From NCBI GenBank assembly GCA_031178005.1, contig JAPSJV010000004.1, forward strand, positions 62,001-126,000: a stretch of DNA of 64,000 bases, given 5' to 3'. Below are positions 17,330-26,215 of the stretch, piece by piece (within the stretch, counting starts at the first letter, position 1; every line of letters starts with the position of its first letter). The stretch is from Pseudarthrobacter sp. (GTDB taxonomy: Bacteria; Actinomycetota; Actinomycetes; Actinomycetales; Micrococcaceae). The translations under genes and the position numbers were made by a program. The notes below the pieces were generated by a model. It ran no database searches. It saw only the letters and a list, made by a program, of their open reading frames with translations, and had not been told where the DNA came from.

Positions 17330-17833
17330 ATGAAAACCAAAGAACTGTTGCTGGATGCGTTTGGCAGGATCCGCGAAACTGTGGCCGAAACACTGGATGG
17401 GGTGGACAACCAGCTGCTGGCCCACCGGCCGTCCGGTACCGGCAACTCAATTGCCTGGTTGATCTGGCATTTGGGCCGGGTGGAGGACGTCCAGGTGGCT
17501 GAGGTAGCCGGGCTGGAACAGGCCTGGACATTGCACGAATTTGCGGGACGGTTTGCCTTGCCGCTGCCCGCCGAGGACACCGGCTACGGGCATTCATCTG
17601 CCGAGGTGGATGCTGTTCAGGCCCGGCCGGACCTGCTTTTGGAGTATTACGATGCCGTGCACCGGCAGACTGTGGAGTTCCTGCAGGGCATCGGCGAAGA
17701 AGACCTGGACCGGATCGTGGACACTGACTGGGATCCGCCGGTGACGTTGGGCGTGCGTCTGGTCAGTACGCTTGCCGACTGCCTGCAGCATGTGGGACAG
17801 GCCGCGTACGTAAAGGGGCTGGGGGCCGAATGA
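17330..17833 (+). CDS. DinB/DUF664-family protein
   Basis: A 167-aa four-helix-bundle protein of the DinB superfamily, whose actinobacterial members often use mycothiol as cofactor. I start at the ATG at 17330 after GAGGAAGG; the track adds 41 unlikely residues. The metal-binding histidines are seen in IAWLIWHLGRVEDVQ and in DCLQHVGQAAYVKG near the end. 167 aa is usual. Inferred role is a thiol transferase or metal-dependent detoxification enzyme. The next gene is a methyltransferase in the same direction, 46 bp on. Confidence 0.85.
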   Translation: MKTKELLLDAFGRIRETVAETLDGVDNQLLAHRPSGTGNSIAWLIWHLGRVEDVQVAEVAGLEQAWTLHEFAGRFALPLPAEDTGYGHSSAEVDAVQARPDLLLEYYDAVHRQTVEFLQGIGEEDLDRIVDTDWDPPVTLGVRLVSTLADCLQHVGQAAYVKGLGAE

Positions 17834-17879
17834 GAATGCCATCTGCAGGGAGCCACCTTGGGCGCATGTCTTGAGCGGG

Positions 17880-18560
17880 ATGCCCGCCGTCGAATACGGG
17901 GCTGAAGGGACCGTCGAATCGGCCTACTCGAACCGGGCCCAGGAATACATCAGCGCCCTGGGTTCCATTGAGGCGATGGATCCTGCGGACCGGGAACACA
18001 TTGCCGGGTGGGCCCGGCCCATTCAGGGGCGGGTGATCGACGCCGGGTGCGGTCCTGGGCACTGGACGAAACATCTGGTTGACCACGGAGACGAGGCGGA
18101 AGGAATCGACCTCGTCCCGGCATTCATTGATCAGGCGATGAACCGGTTTCCTGGGGTTCCCTTCCAGGTAGGATCCTTCTCCCGGCTCAGCGTGCCAGAG
18201 GGTTATGCATCGGGCGTCCTTGCCTGGTACTCCCTGATCCACATCCAACCGGACCAAATCCCGCCCATCCTTTTAGAACTGCGGCGTGTGCTGGCGCCGG
18301 GTGGAACCCTTCTCCTTGGATTCTTTGAAAGCGCCCAGTTCCAGGAGTTCGCGCATGCTGTTACACCTGCTTACTCATGGCCCGTAGAGGAGATTTCCGG
18401 TCTGCTAACCGAGGCTGGTTTTGAAGTACTGGCGCATGAAAAACGAACGAGCGCCGGGCACCGGCCACATGCTTCGATCACTGCGCGGCGGACATTTGAC
18501 GCCATCGCTCTGAATGTCTCCGGGGCAGGGAATCTGCGCCCCGTAATCGGTGGCCCATGA
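17880..18560 (+). CDS. Class I SAM-dependent methyltransferase
   Basis: Small-molecule methyltransferase of about 226 aa. Motif I is VIDAGCGPGHWTKHL, binding S-adenosylmethionine; the acidic loop is AEGIDLVPAFIDQA, and post-motif elements LAWYSLIHIQPDQIP and LRRVLAPGGTLLLGFFE follow. A TTG at 17871 is an alternative start; no clear Shine-Dalgarno separates them. The substrate is unknown. Confidence 0.85.
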   Translation: MPAVEYGAEGTVESAYSNRAQEYISALGSIEAMDPADREHIAGWARPIQGRVIDAGCGPGHWTKHLVDHGDEAEGIDLVPAFIDQAMNRFPGVPFQVGSFSRLSVPEGYASGVLAWYSLIHIQPDQIPPILLELRRVLAPGGTLLLGFFESAQFQEFAHAVTPAYSWPVEEISGLLTEAGFEVLAHEKRTSAGHRPHASITARRTFDAIALNVSGAGNLRPVIGGP

Positions 18561-18599
18561 GCGTCGTTTTCATTACAGGCAACATCGCACGGGCGGGCA

Positions 18600-19001
18600 C
18601 TACCCTCGAACGTTGAATCCGCCCAAGTCCGGCACAACCCAGCGGCCGGCCTCCTTTTCGAGGGGGATCAGTCCGGCAATCACCGGCTCCTCCATGGGCA
18701 GGACACCCATGATCCGCGGCACCTCACCGAAGCGGCCAGAGGGATGGGCGGACGTCTCCCAGCGGACCTCGACGCCGGCCTCCGCCAAGGCGTCTTCGTC
18801 GATGACGGCGAGCAGCAGCGGCAGATCCAGATCGGCGTAAACCAGGTCCAGTACCAGTTGGAGCTGGGACGCCGTTGACGCGTGGATGTAGCCGGCCTCG
18901 TCCAACGTGAGTTGCCGCGTGGACACCTCGTACTCGCCGAACCGTGCGCACGCCTCCCAATCGTCTTCGATGCTCACGTGCACCAACCGTTGTCCGCCCA
19001 T
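18600..19001 (-). CDS. DUF952-like protein
   Basis: A 133-aa soluble protein. It contains DEAGYIHASTASQLQLVLDL, the pattern seen in DUF952 proteins (HisH/IHxS region), and continues with LLLAVIDEDAL and a C-terminal VPRIMGVLPMEEPVIAGLIP. DUF952 members are compact ADP-ribosyltransferase-fold-like proteins without assigned function. It is divergent from the TetR gene, sharing a 71-bp intergenic region. Confidence 0.75.
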   Translation of the reverse strand: MGGQRLVHVSIEDDWEACARFGEYEVSTRQLTLDEAGYIHASTASQLQLVLDLVYADLDLPLLLAVIDEDALAEAGVEVRWETSAHPSGRFGEVPRIMGVLPMEEPVIAGLIPLEKEAGRWVVPDLGGFNVRG

Positions 19002-19072
19002 GCTGTCCTCCTGTGCTAAATGAAACTCTAACGTAGCATTACACTGGGGATGCGAGTCAACGAGGGAGAGAA

Positions 19073-19663
19073 GTGGAAGTTCAGAAGGCCAACAAGCGCG
19101 GCAGGCCCAGTGCCGCGGAGCAGCGTCAGCGCCGGGACGCCATCCTTGACGTCGCGGTGGGGCTGTTCGCGGAGTCCGGGTTTACAGGCACCACCATCGA
19201 GTCCATCGCGGCCGGCGCCGGCGTCGCGAAGCGGACCGTCTACACCTACTTCGAGGACAAAGAGGGAATGTTCCACGCCGCAATCGAGCGCCTCCACTGT
19301 TACCGGGAGAACCTCGCTGACGCGGCCGACCTTGAGGAGGTCGCCACCCGCATCGTCTTCGCTGTGCACTCGGACCAGGCGGTGGCGCTGCACCGGCTGG
19401 TGGTCGCGGAAGCCCTCAGGTTCCCGCAGATCGCGGAGACTTTCTACGGCGTGGGTCCGGGGGAGACCATCACGTTCCTTGCTGAGTGGTTCAGTAAGAA
19501 CGGGTACGACGGCGGCACTCGCCTCCGGGCGGAGCTGTTCTTTTCGCTGCTGCTGGGTGAGCCGCACCGCCGTCGGCTGCTTGGCCTGGCTCCGGCGCCC
19601 ACCCAAAAGCAGGCAAGGACCCACGCGCTCACGGTCCTGGCGGAGCTTCCGTGGGCGGCATGA
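19073..19663 (+). CDS. TetR-family transcriptional regulator
   Basis: A 196-aa repressor starting at GTG after GGGAGAGAA. The DNA-binding domain is residues 20-65 (DAILDVAVGLFAESGFTGTT, IESIAAGAGVAKRTVYTYFE). The C-terminal ligand domain resembles the AefR-like group. Its last 35 bp overlap the 3' end of the TMEM175-like gene on the other strand. The divergent DUF952 gene is a possible target. Confidence 0.92.
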   Translation: MEVQKANKRGRPSAAEQRQRRDAILDVAVGLFAESGFTGTTIESIAAGAGVAKRTVYTYFEDKEGMFHAAIERLHCYRENLADAADLEEVATRIVFAVHSDQAVALHRLVVAEALRFPQIAETFYGVGPGETITFLAEWFSKNGYDGGTRLRAELFFSLLLGEPHRRRLLGLAPAPTQKQARTHALTVLAELPWAA

Positions 19664-20270
19664 CCCTGGCAGTCCTACGGGACAGCCGGCGGAAAACAAA
19701 GGCGACGGGAATGATCAGGAACCACGTATAGGGGGTATAGCCCGCAAGGAAAAAGGCCGCAGGAATGCTCAGCAGAAACACCGTGGGTGCTGCCATCCGT
19801 CCCCAGAAGACCTGCCAGTGTGCGGCCGTATCCACGGTGTCGTCCGTGAGTCCCTTTCGCCAGGCGTACGTCCACATCCCGGTGAGTGCCAGGTAGACGC
19901 CGGAGATGGTGGCGGCGTAGATGATGCTGGGCCAGGGGTTGTTGTGGCCGCCGTAGTCGCTGAGGACCGCCGTGCTGGCGGGCAGCATCACTATGAAGAA
20001 CAACAGCAGCATGTTCAGCCAGGCCAGCCGGATGTTGAACTCCCGGATCCGGAAGAAATCGTTGTGGTGGGAGAACCACACGCGGGCGATGATCGCGAAG
20101 GACAGGGCGAACGCGATCAGTTCCGGGAGGCCGTCAAGAAGCTCTGCATTGAGACGTTCCGGCGGTATCCCGATAGGCAGCTTGAGGTCCAGGGCCAGCA
20201 GCGTCAGGGCGATGGCAAAAACCGCGTCGCTGAAGAACACCATGCGTTCGAGCAAGACTGACTTGTCCAA
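19629..20270 (-). CDS. TMEM175-like (DUF1211) potassium channel protein
   Basis: A 213-aa integral membrane protein. The opening RMVFFSDAVFAIALTLLALD carries the FSD motif that defines bacterial TMEM175 channels. Six membrane helices are expected, consistent with one repeat of the human two-repeat channel; further segments include LNMLLLFFIVMLPASTAVLS. The bacterial protein acts as a tetramer passing K+. The gene lies tail-to-tail with the TetR regulator and overlaps it by 35 bp, so the two transcripts are antisense at their ends. Confidence 0.88.
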   Translation of the reverse strand: MDKSVLLERMVFFSDAVFAIALTLLALDLKLPIGIPPERLNAELLDGLPELIAFALSFAIIARVWFSHHNDFFRIREFNIRLAWLNMLLLFFIVMLPASTAVLSDYGGHNNPWPSIIYAATISGVYLALTGMWTYAWRKGLTDDTVDTAAHWQVFWGRMAAPTVFLLSIPAAFFLAGYTPYTWFLIIPVAFVFRRLSRRTARVMPPTEAPPGP

Positions 20271-20287
20271 CCCGGATTCCTTGCCCC

Positions 20288-21655
20288 TCAGCCGATCCCG
20301 TGGCCGTACCTGAACGTGTTCGATGGATCGTAGGTGGTTTTCGCAGCCTTCAGCCGATCGAAAGTCTCCGGGTCCCAGGCGCGTGCCCGATCGATGGCAT
20401 CCCCTGGCCTGCCGTGGAAATTGACCATGGTGAAGCCGGTCAGATGCGGCTGAAGGGCCTGGAAAAGTGCACGGATGTGGCTCGGAACGAGGGCCGCCAC
20501 CTCGGGGGCCAGCAACCCGATGGTGAGCAGCGAGAATTTTGCGCCCCGGCCGTTGATCGAATCCACAAGCTCCGGGCGGCGGGCCAGCGCCCCGCCCAAA
20601 ACCCGCACCTCAATAAGGAGCAGCGGTGAATCAATGCCTGGTCCGGCAATATCCAGAAGCGCTGCTTGGGTTTCCTCGTTGAAATCGTGCAAGAGCCCGC
20701 CCGCCTCTTCGTAAGGCAGGGGATCCTGGGGATCCATGTGCACCAGGTCGATCTCCGGATAGGTCATGGGCCGGGCCAGATCCATGACGGGAGTGGACAC
20801 TGCCCTCATCGGCTCGAGGAGCCGCGCGCCTTCTTCTGCCGAGCCGAGGAAGGCGAACCGAAGATGCACCATGAGTTGTCCGCGGAGCGGTTCGGGTACG
20901 AACTCGACGTCGGGCAACCTCAGCAGCGCAATGGACAGGGACGCGTCATCCGGCACGGTCGGAACCCACTCGCGGAATGCGGTGAGCACTTGATCCGCGT
21001 CTTTGCCCGGATACATGATGCCACCGCCGTAAAACTCCCTCGACTCGTGGAGGCCGAAAGTCATCGACGTGACAACCGCGAAGTTTCCCTTGCCGCCTTT
21101 CAACAGGGAGAACAGCTCAGGCTCCGAGCCGGCATCCACGTGGCGATGCGCTCCGTCGGAACCAACCACCTGGAAGCTTCGCACGTGATCCGCCGCGAAG
21201 CCGAGGGCCCGTCCGAACACGGGAAACCCGCCGCCGAGGGTGTAGCCGACTATGCCTACGTCGCTGGACGAGCCGTTCAGGCCCATGAGGCCATGCGGGG
21301 TTGCCGCCTCGATCAGCGTTTTCCATTTGACTCCGGCACCGACCGTCGCCGTGCGGGCCGCGACGTCCACCTCGAGGTCCTGCATACGGCGGGTGGAGAT
21401 CATGAGGCCGCCAATGATGGCCTCGGTCGCCCCGTGGCCGGTGGCTTGAACGGACACGCCGGTTCCCTGGGCGACTGCCCATTTCACGGCTGCCGCAACG
21501 TCGTTCGCGTTCACAGCTCCGACGACGATGTCAGGCTGGTGCACTGTTGCAACATTGAAGGCGAAGACTTCGTCGGCGAAGCCGTCATCGTCGGGGCCGA
21601 AGACAGGGCCCTCAACAAGTTGCTTCAGTTCGAGAAGGGCAGCAGGTTCGGGCAT
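20288..21655 (-). CDS. BBE-like FAD-binding oxidoreductase
   Basis: Berberine-bridge-enzyme-type oxidase of 455 aa. The FAD domain contains GVSVQATGHGATEAIIGGLM, with His74 placed for covalent FAD attachment, and YTLGGGFPVFGRALGFAADH. The C-terminus has the BBE tail, DPSNTFRYGHGIG. Such enzymes oxidise alcohols or sugars or cyclise secondary metabolites with oxygen. It sits 17 bp upstream of the TMEM175-like gene on the same strand and 80 bp after the MFS gene. An MFS/oxidase unit for an aromatic or sugar compound is possible. Confidence 0.9.
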   Translation of the reverse strand: MPEPAALLELKQLVEGPVFGPDDDGFADEVFAFNVATVHQPDIVVGAVNANDVAAAVKWAVAQGTGVSVQATGHGATEAIIGGLMISTRRMQDLEVDVAARTATVGAGVKWKTLIEAATPHGLMGLNGSSSDVGIVGYTLGGGFPVFGRALGFAADHVRSFQVVGSDGAHRHVDAGSEPELFSLLKGGKGNFAVVTSMTFGLHESREFYGGGIMYPGKDADQVLTAFREWVPTVPDDASLSIALLRLPDVEFVPEPLRGQLMVHLRFAFLGSAEEGARLLEPMRAVSTPVMDLARPMTYPEIDLVHMDPQDPLPYEEAGGLLHDFNEETQAALLDIAGPGIDSPLLLIEVRVLGGALARRPELVDSINGRGAKFSLLTIGLLAPEVAALVPSHIRALFQALQPHLTGFTMVNFHGRPGDAIDRARAWDPETFDRLKAAKTTYDPSNTFRYGHGIG

Positions 21656-21735
21656 GAGGACTCCTAGGTTGGGTGTGTTCTCGAAGGATAGGACTCTTCA
21701 CCCAAATGCAACAGAGAAAACTCTAAGCCGTCCTG

Positions 21736-22983
21736 CTATGCCTGCTTGGTGGGCGCGGGAGCCTCCGGCCGCAGCTCGCCGGGTCCCGCAGGATAGGCCG
21801 CTTTACGTCCGGCCAGGACAATGACCAGGGACACGATGACCGGGATGGCGGCGGCCGCGGGCACCAGCAGCGGACCGGCCAGAACCAGGGACGCCGAGCC
21901 GTACAGCGCACCGATGGTGATGCCCAGCTGGATGGTGAGGACCGTCAGCCCGTTGGCCGCGTCCTTGTTTTCCCGGCCGGCGCGGAGAATCGCCGACTGG
22001 TTGTAGATGCCGATCGCTCCCATCCCGGCACCCCAGACCGTCATCAGCACCAGCGCCAGGACCAGGCCGCCACCTACAAACGGCAACAGCAGCATCGACG
22101 CGGCGATTGCCGCCGTCGAAATCATCAGTGAACGGCGCGGGTGCGAATCCACGGTGAGGCCCGCGATCCAGATGCCCACCAGGCCGGCGACGCCCAGGAC
22201 GGTGAGCGAGAGGCTGATGGCGTAGTCGGGCAGACCGGCCTCGCGGATGTAGGGGGCGATGTAGGTGAACAGGGCGAAGTGGGCCAGGATCAGCAGCGGC
22301 CAGGCGATGGCAATGGGCTTCACGCCGGGCTGGCCGATGGGGGTGCGCATCGAGGGCCGGAACTCGCCGGCGGCGCGCCGGACGGACGGCAGGAGGAAGA
22401 ATCCCAGGACTGCCAACAGGAGGCTGAAGCCGGCCAGGAACAGGAACGCTGCCCGCCACCCGAGGAGGGTGCCCAGCGCAGTGCCCACCGGCGCACCGAT
22501 CGCCATGCCCAGGCTGTTGCCGCTGAACACGATGGCCAGGGCCTTGCCCACCTTGGCCGCCGGCACCACCCGCGCAACGTACGGGGCCATGGTGGTCCAG
22601 AGCAGTCCATGGGCCAACCCGCCCACCAGCCGCGCGATCATGGCGGCCGTAAAGTCCGGTGCCAGGCCCACCATCGCGTTGCTGAGCGCGAACGTCACCA
22701 CCAGCGCCACCAGCAAGGGCCGTCGCGGAATGTTCGCCAGCAGCCGCGCGGCCGGCACCACGGTGACCACAATGACGGCGGCATACGCGGCGGCCAGATA
22801 ACCGGCAACGGGCTCGGAGACGTTGAGGCCTTCGCTCATCTGGGGGAGCAGGCCGGAGGGCAGCAGTTCCGTGGTGATGGCGGTAAAGGCGATGGTGGCC
22901 AGGACTATCATGGCGGCCAGCGGGATGCGCTGGGCCGGCGGCGCGGACGTGGCTTTGGCGGAGGACATGGGGAAGTGGTCCAT
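21736..22983 (-). CDS. MFS transporter, DHA1/AraJ type
   Basis: Major facilitator with 12 expected membrane segments, 415 aa. Helix 1 is IVLATIAFTAITTELLPSGL; the loop 2-3 region has RLLANIPRRPLLVAL in place of a full DRxGRR motif, and motif C-like glycine-rich stretches follow. The family exports sugars, drugs or purines (AraJ/NepI-like). It is transcribed with the BBE oxidase. Nothing shows its substrate. Confidence 0.9.
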   Translation of the reverse strand: MDHFPMSSAKATSAPPAQRIPLAAMIVLATIAFTAITTELLPSGLLPQMSEGLNVSEPVAGYLAAAYAAVIVVTVVPAARLLANIPRRPLLVALVVTFALSNAMVGLAPDFTAAMIARLVGGLAHGLLWTTMAPYVARVVPAAKVGKALAIVFSGNSLGMAIGAPVGTALGTLLGWRAAFLFLAGFSLLLAVLGFFLLPSVRRAAGEFRPSMRTPIGQPGVKPIAIAWPLLILAHFALFTYIAPYIREAGLPDYAISLSLTVLGVAGLVGIWIAGLTVDSHPRRSLMISTAAIAASMLLLPFVGGGLVLALVLMTVWGAGMGAIGIYNQSAILRAGRENKDAANGLTVLTIQLGITIGALYGSASLVLAGPLLVPAAAAIPVIVSLVIVLAGRKAAYPAGPGELRPEAPAPTKQA

Positions 22984-23065
22984 TCAAGGAGGAGGGGATG
23001 GAACCCGGCGCTCATTGCCGAACAATTCCTCACTAAACCTACCGGATAGAGCCGGGAAAAAGGAG

Positions 23066-23092
23066 TACGACGGCGGCACTCATCCGGGTGCG
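23066..23092. repeat. 27-bp extragenic repeat, copy 1
   Basis: Begins TACGACGGCGGCACTCATCC and ends CGGGTGCG. It matches copy 2 (28899-28925) at 26 of 27 bases. It lies between the MFS start and the end of the PucR gene. Its first 11 bases are the motif TWCGACGGCGG found through the window. Confidence 0.8.
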
Positions 23093-23097
23093 GCGCT

Positions 23098-24759
23098 TCA
23101 GTTGTGCCGGGCCCAAAGCTGGAGCCAGAGCAGCAGCCGGGTATCCGGATCGTCAAGGGAAATCCCGAAGAGGCCGCTCACCCGGGACAGCCGGTAGCGG
23201 ACCGTGTTGACGTGGAGTCCCAGCCGTTGGGAGGCGGTCATCGCGTTGCCGCCGCAGTCCAGGTACACCCGGAGCGTTTCCTCGAACTGCTTGTTGCCGT
23301 CGGCGTCCAGCTCGGCAATCTTCGTTCCCAGCTCGCCGGGCAACTGGCCGGAGGCGGTCAGGGCCGCCACAATCTGCCGCAGGTAGGGCCTCGAGCCCAG
23401 GGACTCGTTGTCTGCAACATGGTCGTCCGAACCGGGTTGGATCCTGCCCTCGTCCGCGTTGCGAAGGAGTTCGCCCAGGACCGCTTCGGCGTCTGTCCGT
23501 GAGTCGGCCAGCCTGCCGATGGGGCAGGTGCTGCCCAGCCCGGCCAGGACCGGGCGGCCCATCTGCCGCGATGCGTTCTGAGCAATACGCCGGATGGCAC
23601 CCAGCTGAAACTCCCGGGTGGCGGTGGGCGCCTGCGGCAGGACGACGTACACAACGTTGTCCGCCTGCCCGCACACAGCGGAGGGGATACGGACTGCGCA
23701 GGCGGTGCGCACCATGTCGAACAGCCGCAGCCTGGCCTCAAGCGAGTCCGGTGCACTGGCCTCCGGCGGCCAGGTGCTCACCGCGGCAACCCGCACTTCT
23801 GCTGCGGAGATGCCCAGCCTGATCGCGGTGAGTTCGGCCTGCGCCGGCTCGAACAGCAGGGGACCCACCAGGTCAATCTGCCGGGAGAGGTTGGAAGCGT
23901 AACTGGTCCGGCGGTGCAGGATGTGCAGCGCTGCAACGTTGGCGGCGTCGCGGAGAACGCCCTCCACATCCACGGCACTTTTCTCCGTGGATTTCAGCAG
24001 CCACAGCGACCCCAGGACGGTGTGGCCGGCCCGGATGGCAATGGCTGAGCGGGTCAGGGTCCGTCCAGGTGCGCCCACATCCACCACTCCGGACGCTGCA
24101 TGCACGCGGCGGTAGTCGGCGTCGTTCTCCTCCGTATGCGGAACCTGGAGGTGCAGGATGGACGTCCGCCGGGTCTCGTCGATCGGCTGGTCCGGCAACG
24201 TGGAATAGGCCAGGACCACCTGGGCGGGATCGGCGATGGCCACCGCACCACCGGCCTGGGCGGCAACGGTATTCGCCAGGTCAAAAAGGTCTCCCGGGCG
24301 GATGTCCACCAGCGTGCGGCCGGCCTGGAGATGCATGCCGATCGCCGCGTCCATGATCTCGCTCAGGTGGTTCCACGGCACCGAATCGGCCGCCTGGAAC
24401 AGGGCCAGGCCCAGCGATCCCGCGGCCTCCCGCAGGGCCTCATCCGGGGCTCCGTTGGTCTTGTACACCAGGCCCACGTAACCGGCATCCTTCAGTTCGG
24501 CCAGGCGGGTGGCCAGCCTTTTCCCGGTAAGGGACAGCCCGATCGCCAGCGCCACGGCATTGGGAAAAGCCGTGGGCGTGGCGGTGGAATCGTAGAGCAC
24601 CGAGCCCGCCACGATCTGCCCGTCGTCAGCCGGCATGTGCACCACCGTCACCAGCTCGGAGGCTACCGCAGAGGCCAGTGCCGCGAGGGTGGGGAGCGCA
24701 TGGCCGGCTCCCGGCCCGGCGGCCAGGCCCGCGGCGCTTTGGTAGTTGCTCCCAATCAC
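23098..24759 (-). CDS. PucR-family transcriptional regulator
   Basis: Regulator with an N-terminal sensory region, a GGDEF-like middle part and a C-terminal PucR helix-turn-helix (HTH_30). The HTH reads FEETLRVYLDCGGNAMTASQ, RLGLHVNTVRYRLSRVSGLF, the standard ending. I prefer a GTG at 24759, which has GAGGACACC in front and leaves 94 bp to the divergent gene (553 aa). The track start at 24822 would leave only 31 bp. PucR proteins usually activate purine, amino acid or amide catabolism. The divergent hydroxy-acid oxidase and the ABC importer after it are the likely targets. Confidence 0.9.
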   Translation of the reverse strand: MIGSNYQSAAGLAAGPGAGHALPTLAALASAVASELVTVVHMPADDGQIVAGSVLYDSTATPTAFPNAVALAIGLSLTGKRLATRLAELKDAGYVGLVYKTNGAPDEALREAAGSLGLALFQAADSVPWNHLSEIMDAAIGMHLQAGRTLVDIRPGDLFDLANTVAAQAGGAVAIADPAQVVLAYSTLPDQPIDETRRTSILHLQVPHTEENDADYRRVHAASGVVDVGAPGRTLTRSAIAIRAGHTVLGSLWLLKSTEKSAVDVEGVLRDAANVAALHILHRRTSYASNLSRQIDLVGPLLFEPAQAELTAIRLGISAAEVRVAAVSTWPPEASAPDSLEARLRLFDMVRTACAVRIPSAVCGQADNVVYVVLPQAPTATREFQLGAIRRIAQNASRQMGRPVLAGLGSTCPIGRLADSRTDAEAVLGELLRNADEGRIQPGSDDHVADNESLGSRPYLRQIVAALTASGQLPGELGTKIAELDADGNKQFEETLRVYLDCGGNAMTASQRLGLHVNTVRYRLSRVSGLFGISLDDPDTRLLLWLQLWARHN

Positions 24760-24853
24760 GGTGTCCTCAATTCGTCGGATTATCCATAGCTGGGACACCT
24801 GCTTCTTCCTACGCTGAACCATAGCGCAAGCCCGTCAAACCGAAAGGCGCCCC

Positions 24854-26113
24854 TTGAAATTCAGCGATGCCAGGCAGCTCGTCCAGATGAGGACGCCGGT
24901 GTTCTCACGCAAGCGCCGGGTACTCGCCAATGCCTTCAACGTGGAGGAGTACCGGCAGGCCGCACGCCAGGTCCTTCCCGCCGGGATCTTCGACTACCTG
25001 GACGGCGGATCCGAGGACGAGGTGACGCTGCGCCGCAACCGGACGGCCTTTGACTCCTGGGGCCTGATGCCCAGCTGGGGTCCGGTGACCGGGCCGGATA
25101 CTGCCACCACCGTGCTGGGCAGGCCAAGCGCACTGCCTTTGACCCTCACGCCCACCGGCGCTACCCGGCTTTTCCACCCGGAAGGGGAACACGCCGTCGC
25201 ACGGGCTGCCGAAGGCGCCGGCATTCCCTATGGATTGGCCGGCCTGAGCACCGTGCCCATGGAAACCATCGCGGCGGACTTTCCGCGGCTGGACCGCTGG
25301 TTCAACATGGGGCTGGCGCCGGATTCTCCTGCCCGCCGGAACAAGCTGGACCGCTGCCTTGCGGCCGGCTACCAAACGCTGATTGTGGGAGTGGATACCC
25401 GCGCCCTTGGCTCCAGGGAACGGGATCTGCGCAACGGCTTCACGGCGCCGCCGGCCCTGACGCTGTCCACAGTGGCGGACATTGCGCGCCGCCCGGCCTG
25501 GTGGGCCAACTTCCTCCGGGCGGACGGCATCAGCTTTCCCAACCTGGATCCAGCCGGTCAGTCCTCGTCCATGGTGACGCCGTCCATGTGGCAGCAGATC
25601 CTGGGCCATTCGGATGCCAGCAGCGGCTGGGATGAGCTCGAAAGCCTGCGGGCAGCCTGGCCAGGCAAGATCGTCCTCAAGGGCTGCGTTAATCCGGACG
25701 ACGTGGCAAGGGCAGCCCTGATCGGGCTGGACGCGGTGCAGCTGAGCAATCACGGCGGACGCCAGCTGGACCACATGCTCAGCCCCATGGACGTGCTCCA
25801 GGAATCGCGGCAGCGCGTGGGCGACGGGATCGAAATCATCGTGGATTCGGGCATCCGCCGCGGCAGCGATGTGGTGAAGGCGCTGGCTCTGGGGGCGGAC
25901 GCGTGCTCCATCGGCCGGCCGTATCTTTATGGCCTCGTGGCGGCCGGATCTGCGGGGGTCAGCCGCATCCTGGAAATCTTCGGCGACGAACTGAGGCGTA
26001 CCATGACGCTGGTAGGCGTATCCACTATCTCCGAGTTGAAGGCCAGAGGCCCGGAAGTCATCCGCGATGTGCGGAATGCAGCCCGCTCAACAGGCGCCGT
26101 TATGAATTCCTGA
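24854..26113 (+). CDS. FMN-dependent alpha-hydroxy-acid oxidase/dehydrogenase
   Basis: Enzyme of the lactate/glycolate/mandelate oxidase family that oxidises 2-hydroxy acids. The TIM barrel begins VLPAGIFDYLDGGSEDEVTL. The catalytic His and Arg lie in LSNHGGRQLD, and FMN phosphate contacts in VDSGIRRGSDVVKALALGAD and SIGRPYLYG. 419 aa from a TTG start after AAAGG; an ATG at 24887 is a possible alternative. It is divergent from the PucR regulator and 102 bp before an amino-acid-type ABC importer. A hydroxy acid formed from an imported nitrogen compound is a reasonable substrate. Confidence 0.9.
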   Translation: MKFSDARQLVQMRTPVFSRKRRVLANAFNVEEYRQAARQVLPAGIFDYLDGGSEDEVTLRRNRTAFDSWGLMPSWGPVTGPDTATTVLGRPSALPLTLTPTGATRLFHPEGEHAVARAAEGAGIPYGLAGLSTVPMETIAADFPRLDRWFNMGLAPDSPARRNKLDRCLAAGYQTLIVGVDTRALGSRERDLRNGFTAPPALTLSTVADIARRPAWWANFLRADGISFPNLDPAGQSSSMVTPSMWQQILGHSDASSGWDELESLRAAWPGKIVLKGCVNPDDVARAALIGLDAVQLSNHGGRQLDHMLSPMDVLQESRQRVGDGIEIIVDSGIRRGSDVVKALALGADACSIGRPYLYGLVAAGSAGVSRILEIFGDELRRTMTLVGVSTISELKARGPEVIRDVRNAARSTGAVMNS

Positions 26114-26215
26114 CAGATTTGCCAGAGGTACGCACCCTGAGCTTCCCGGCCTTAGCCGGGTTCCCCAGCCATTTCCGGTGCCGCACCTACATCTTCCTAC
26201 CAACCTAAGGATCCA

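Noticed and set aside
21803-22987. 394-aa minus-strand ORF parallel to the MFS gene
   Set aside because: Same strand, shifted frame, Arg/Gly/His-rich. The other frame gives a clear 12-helix MFS protein.
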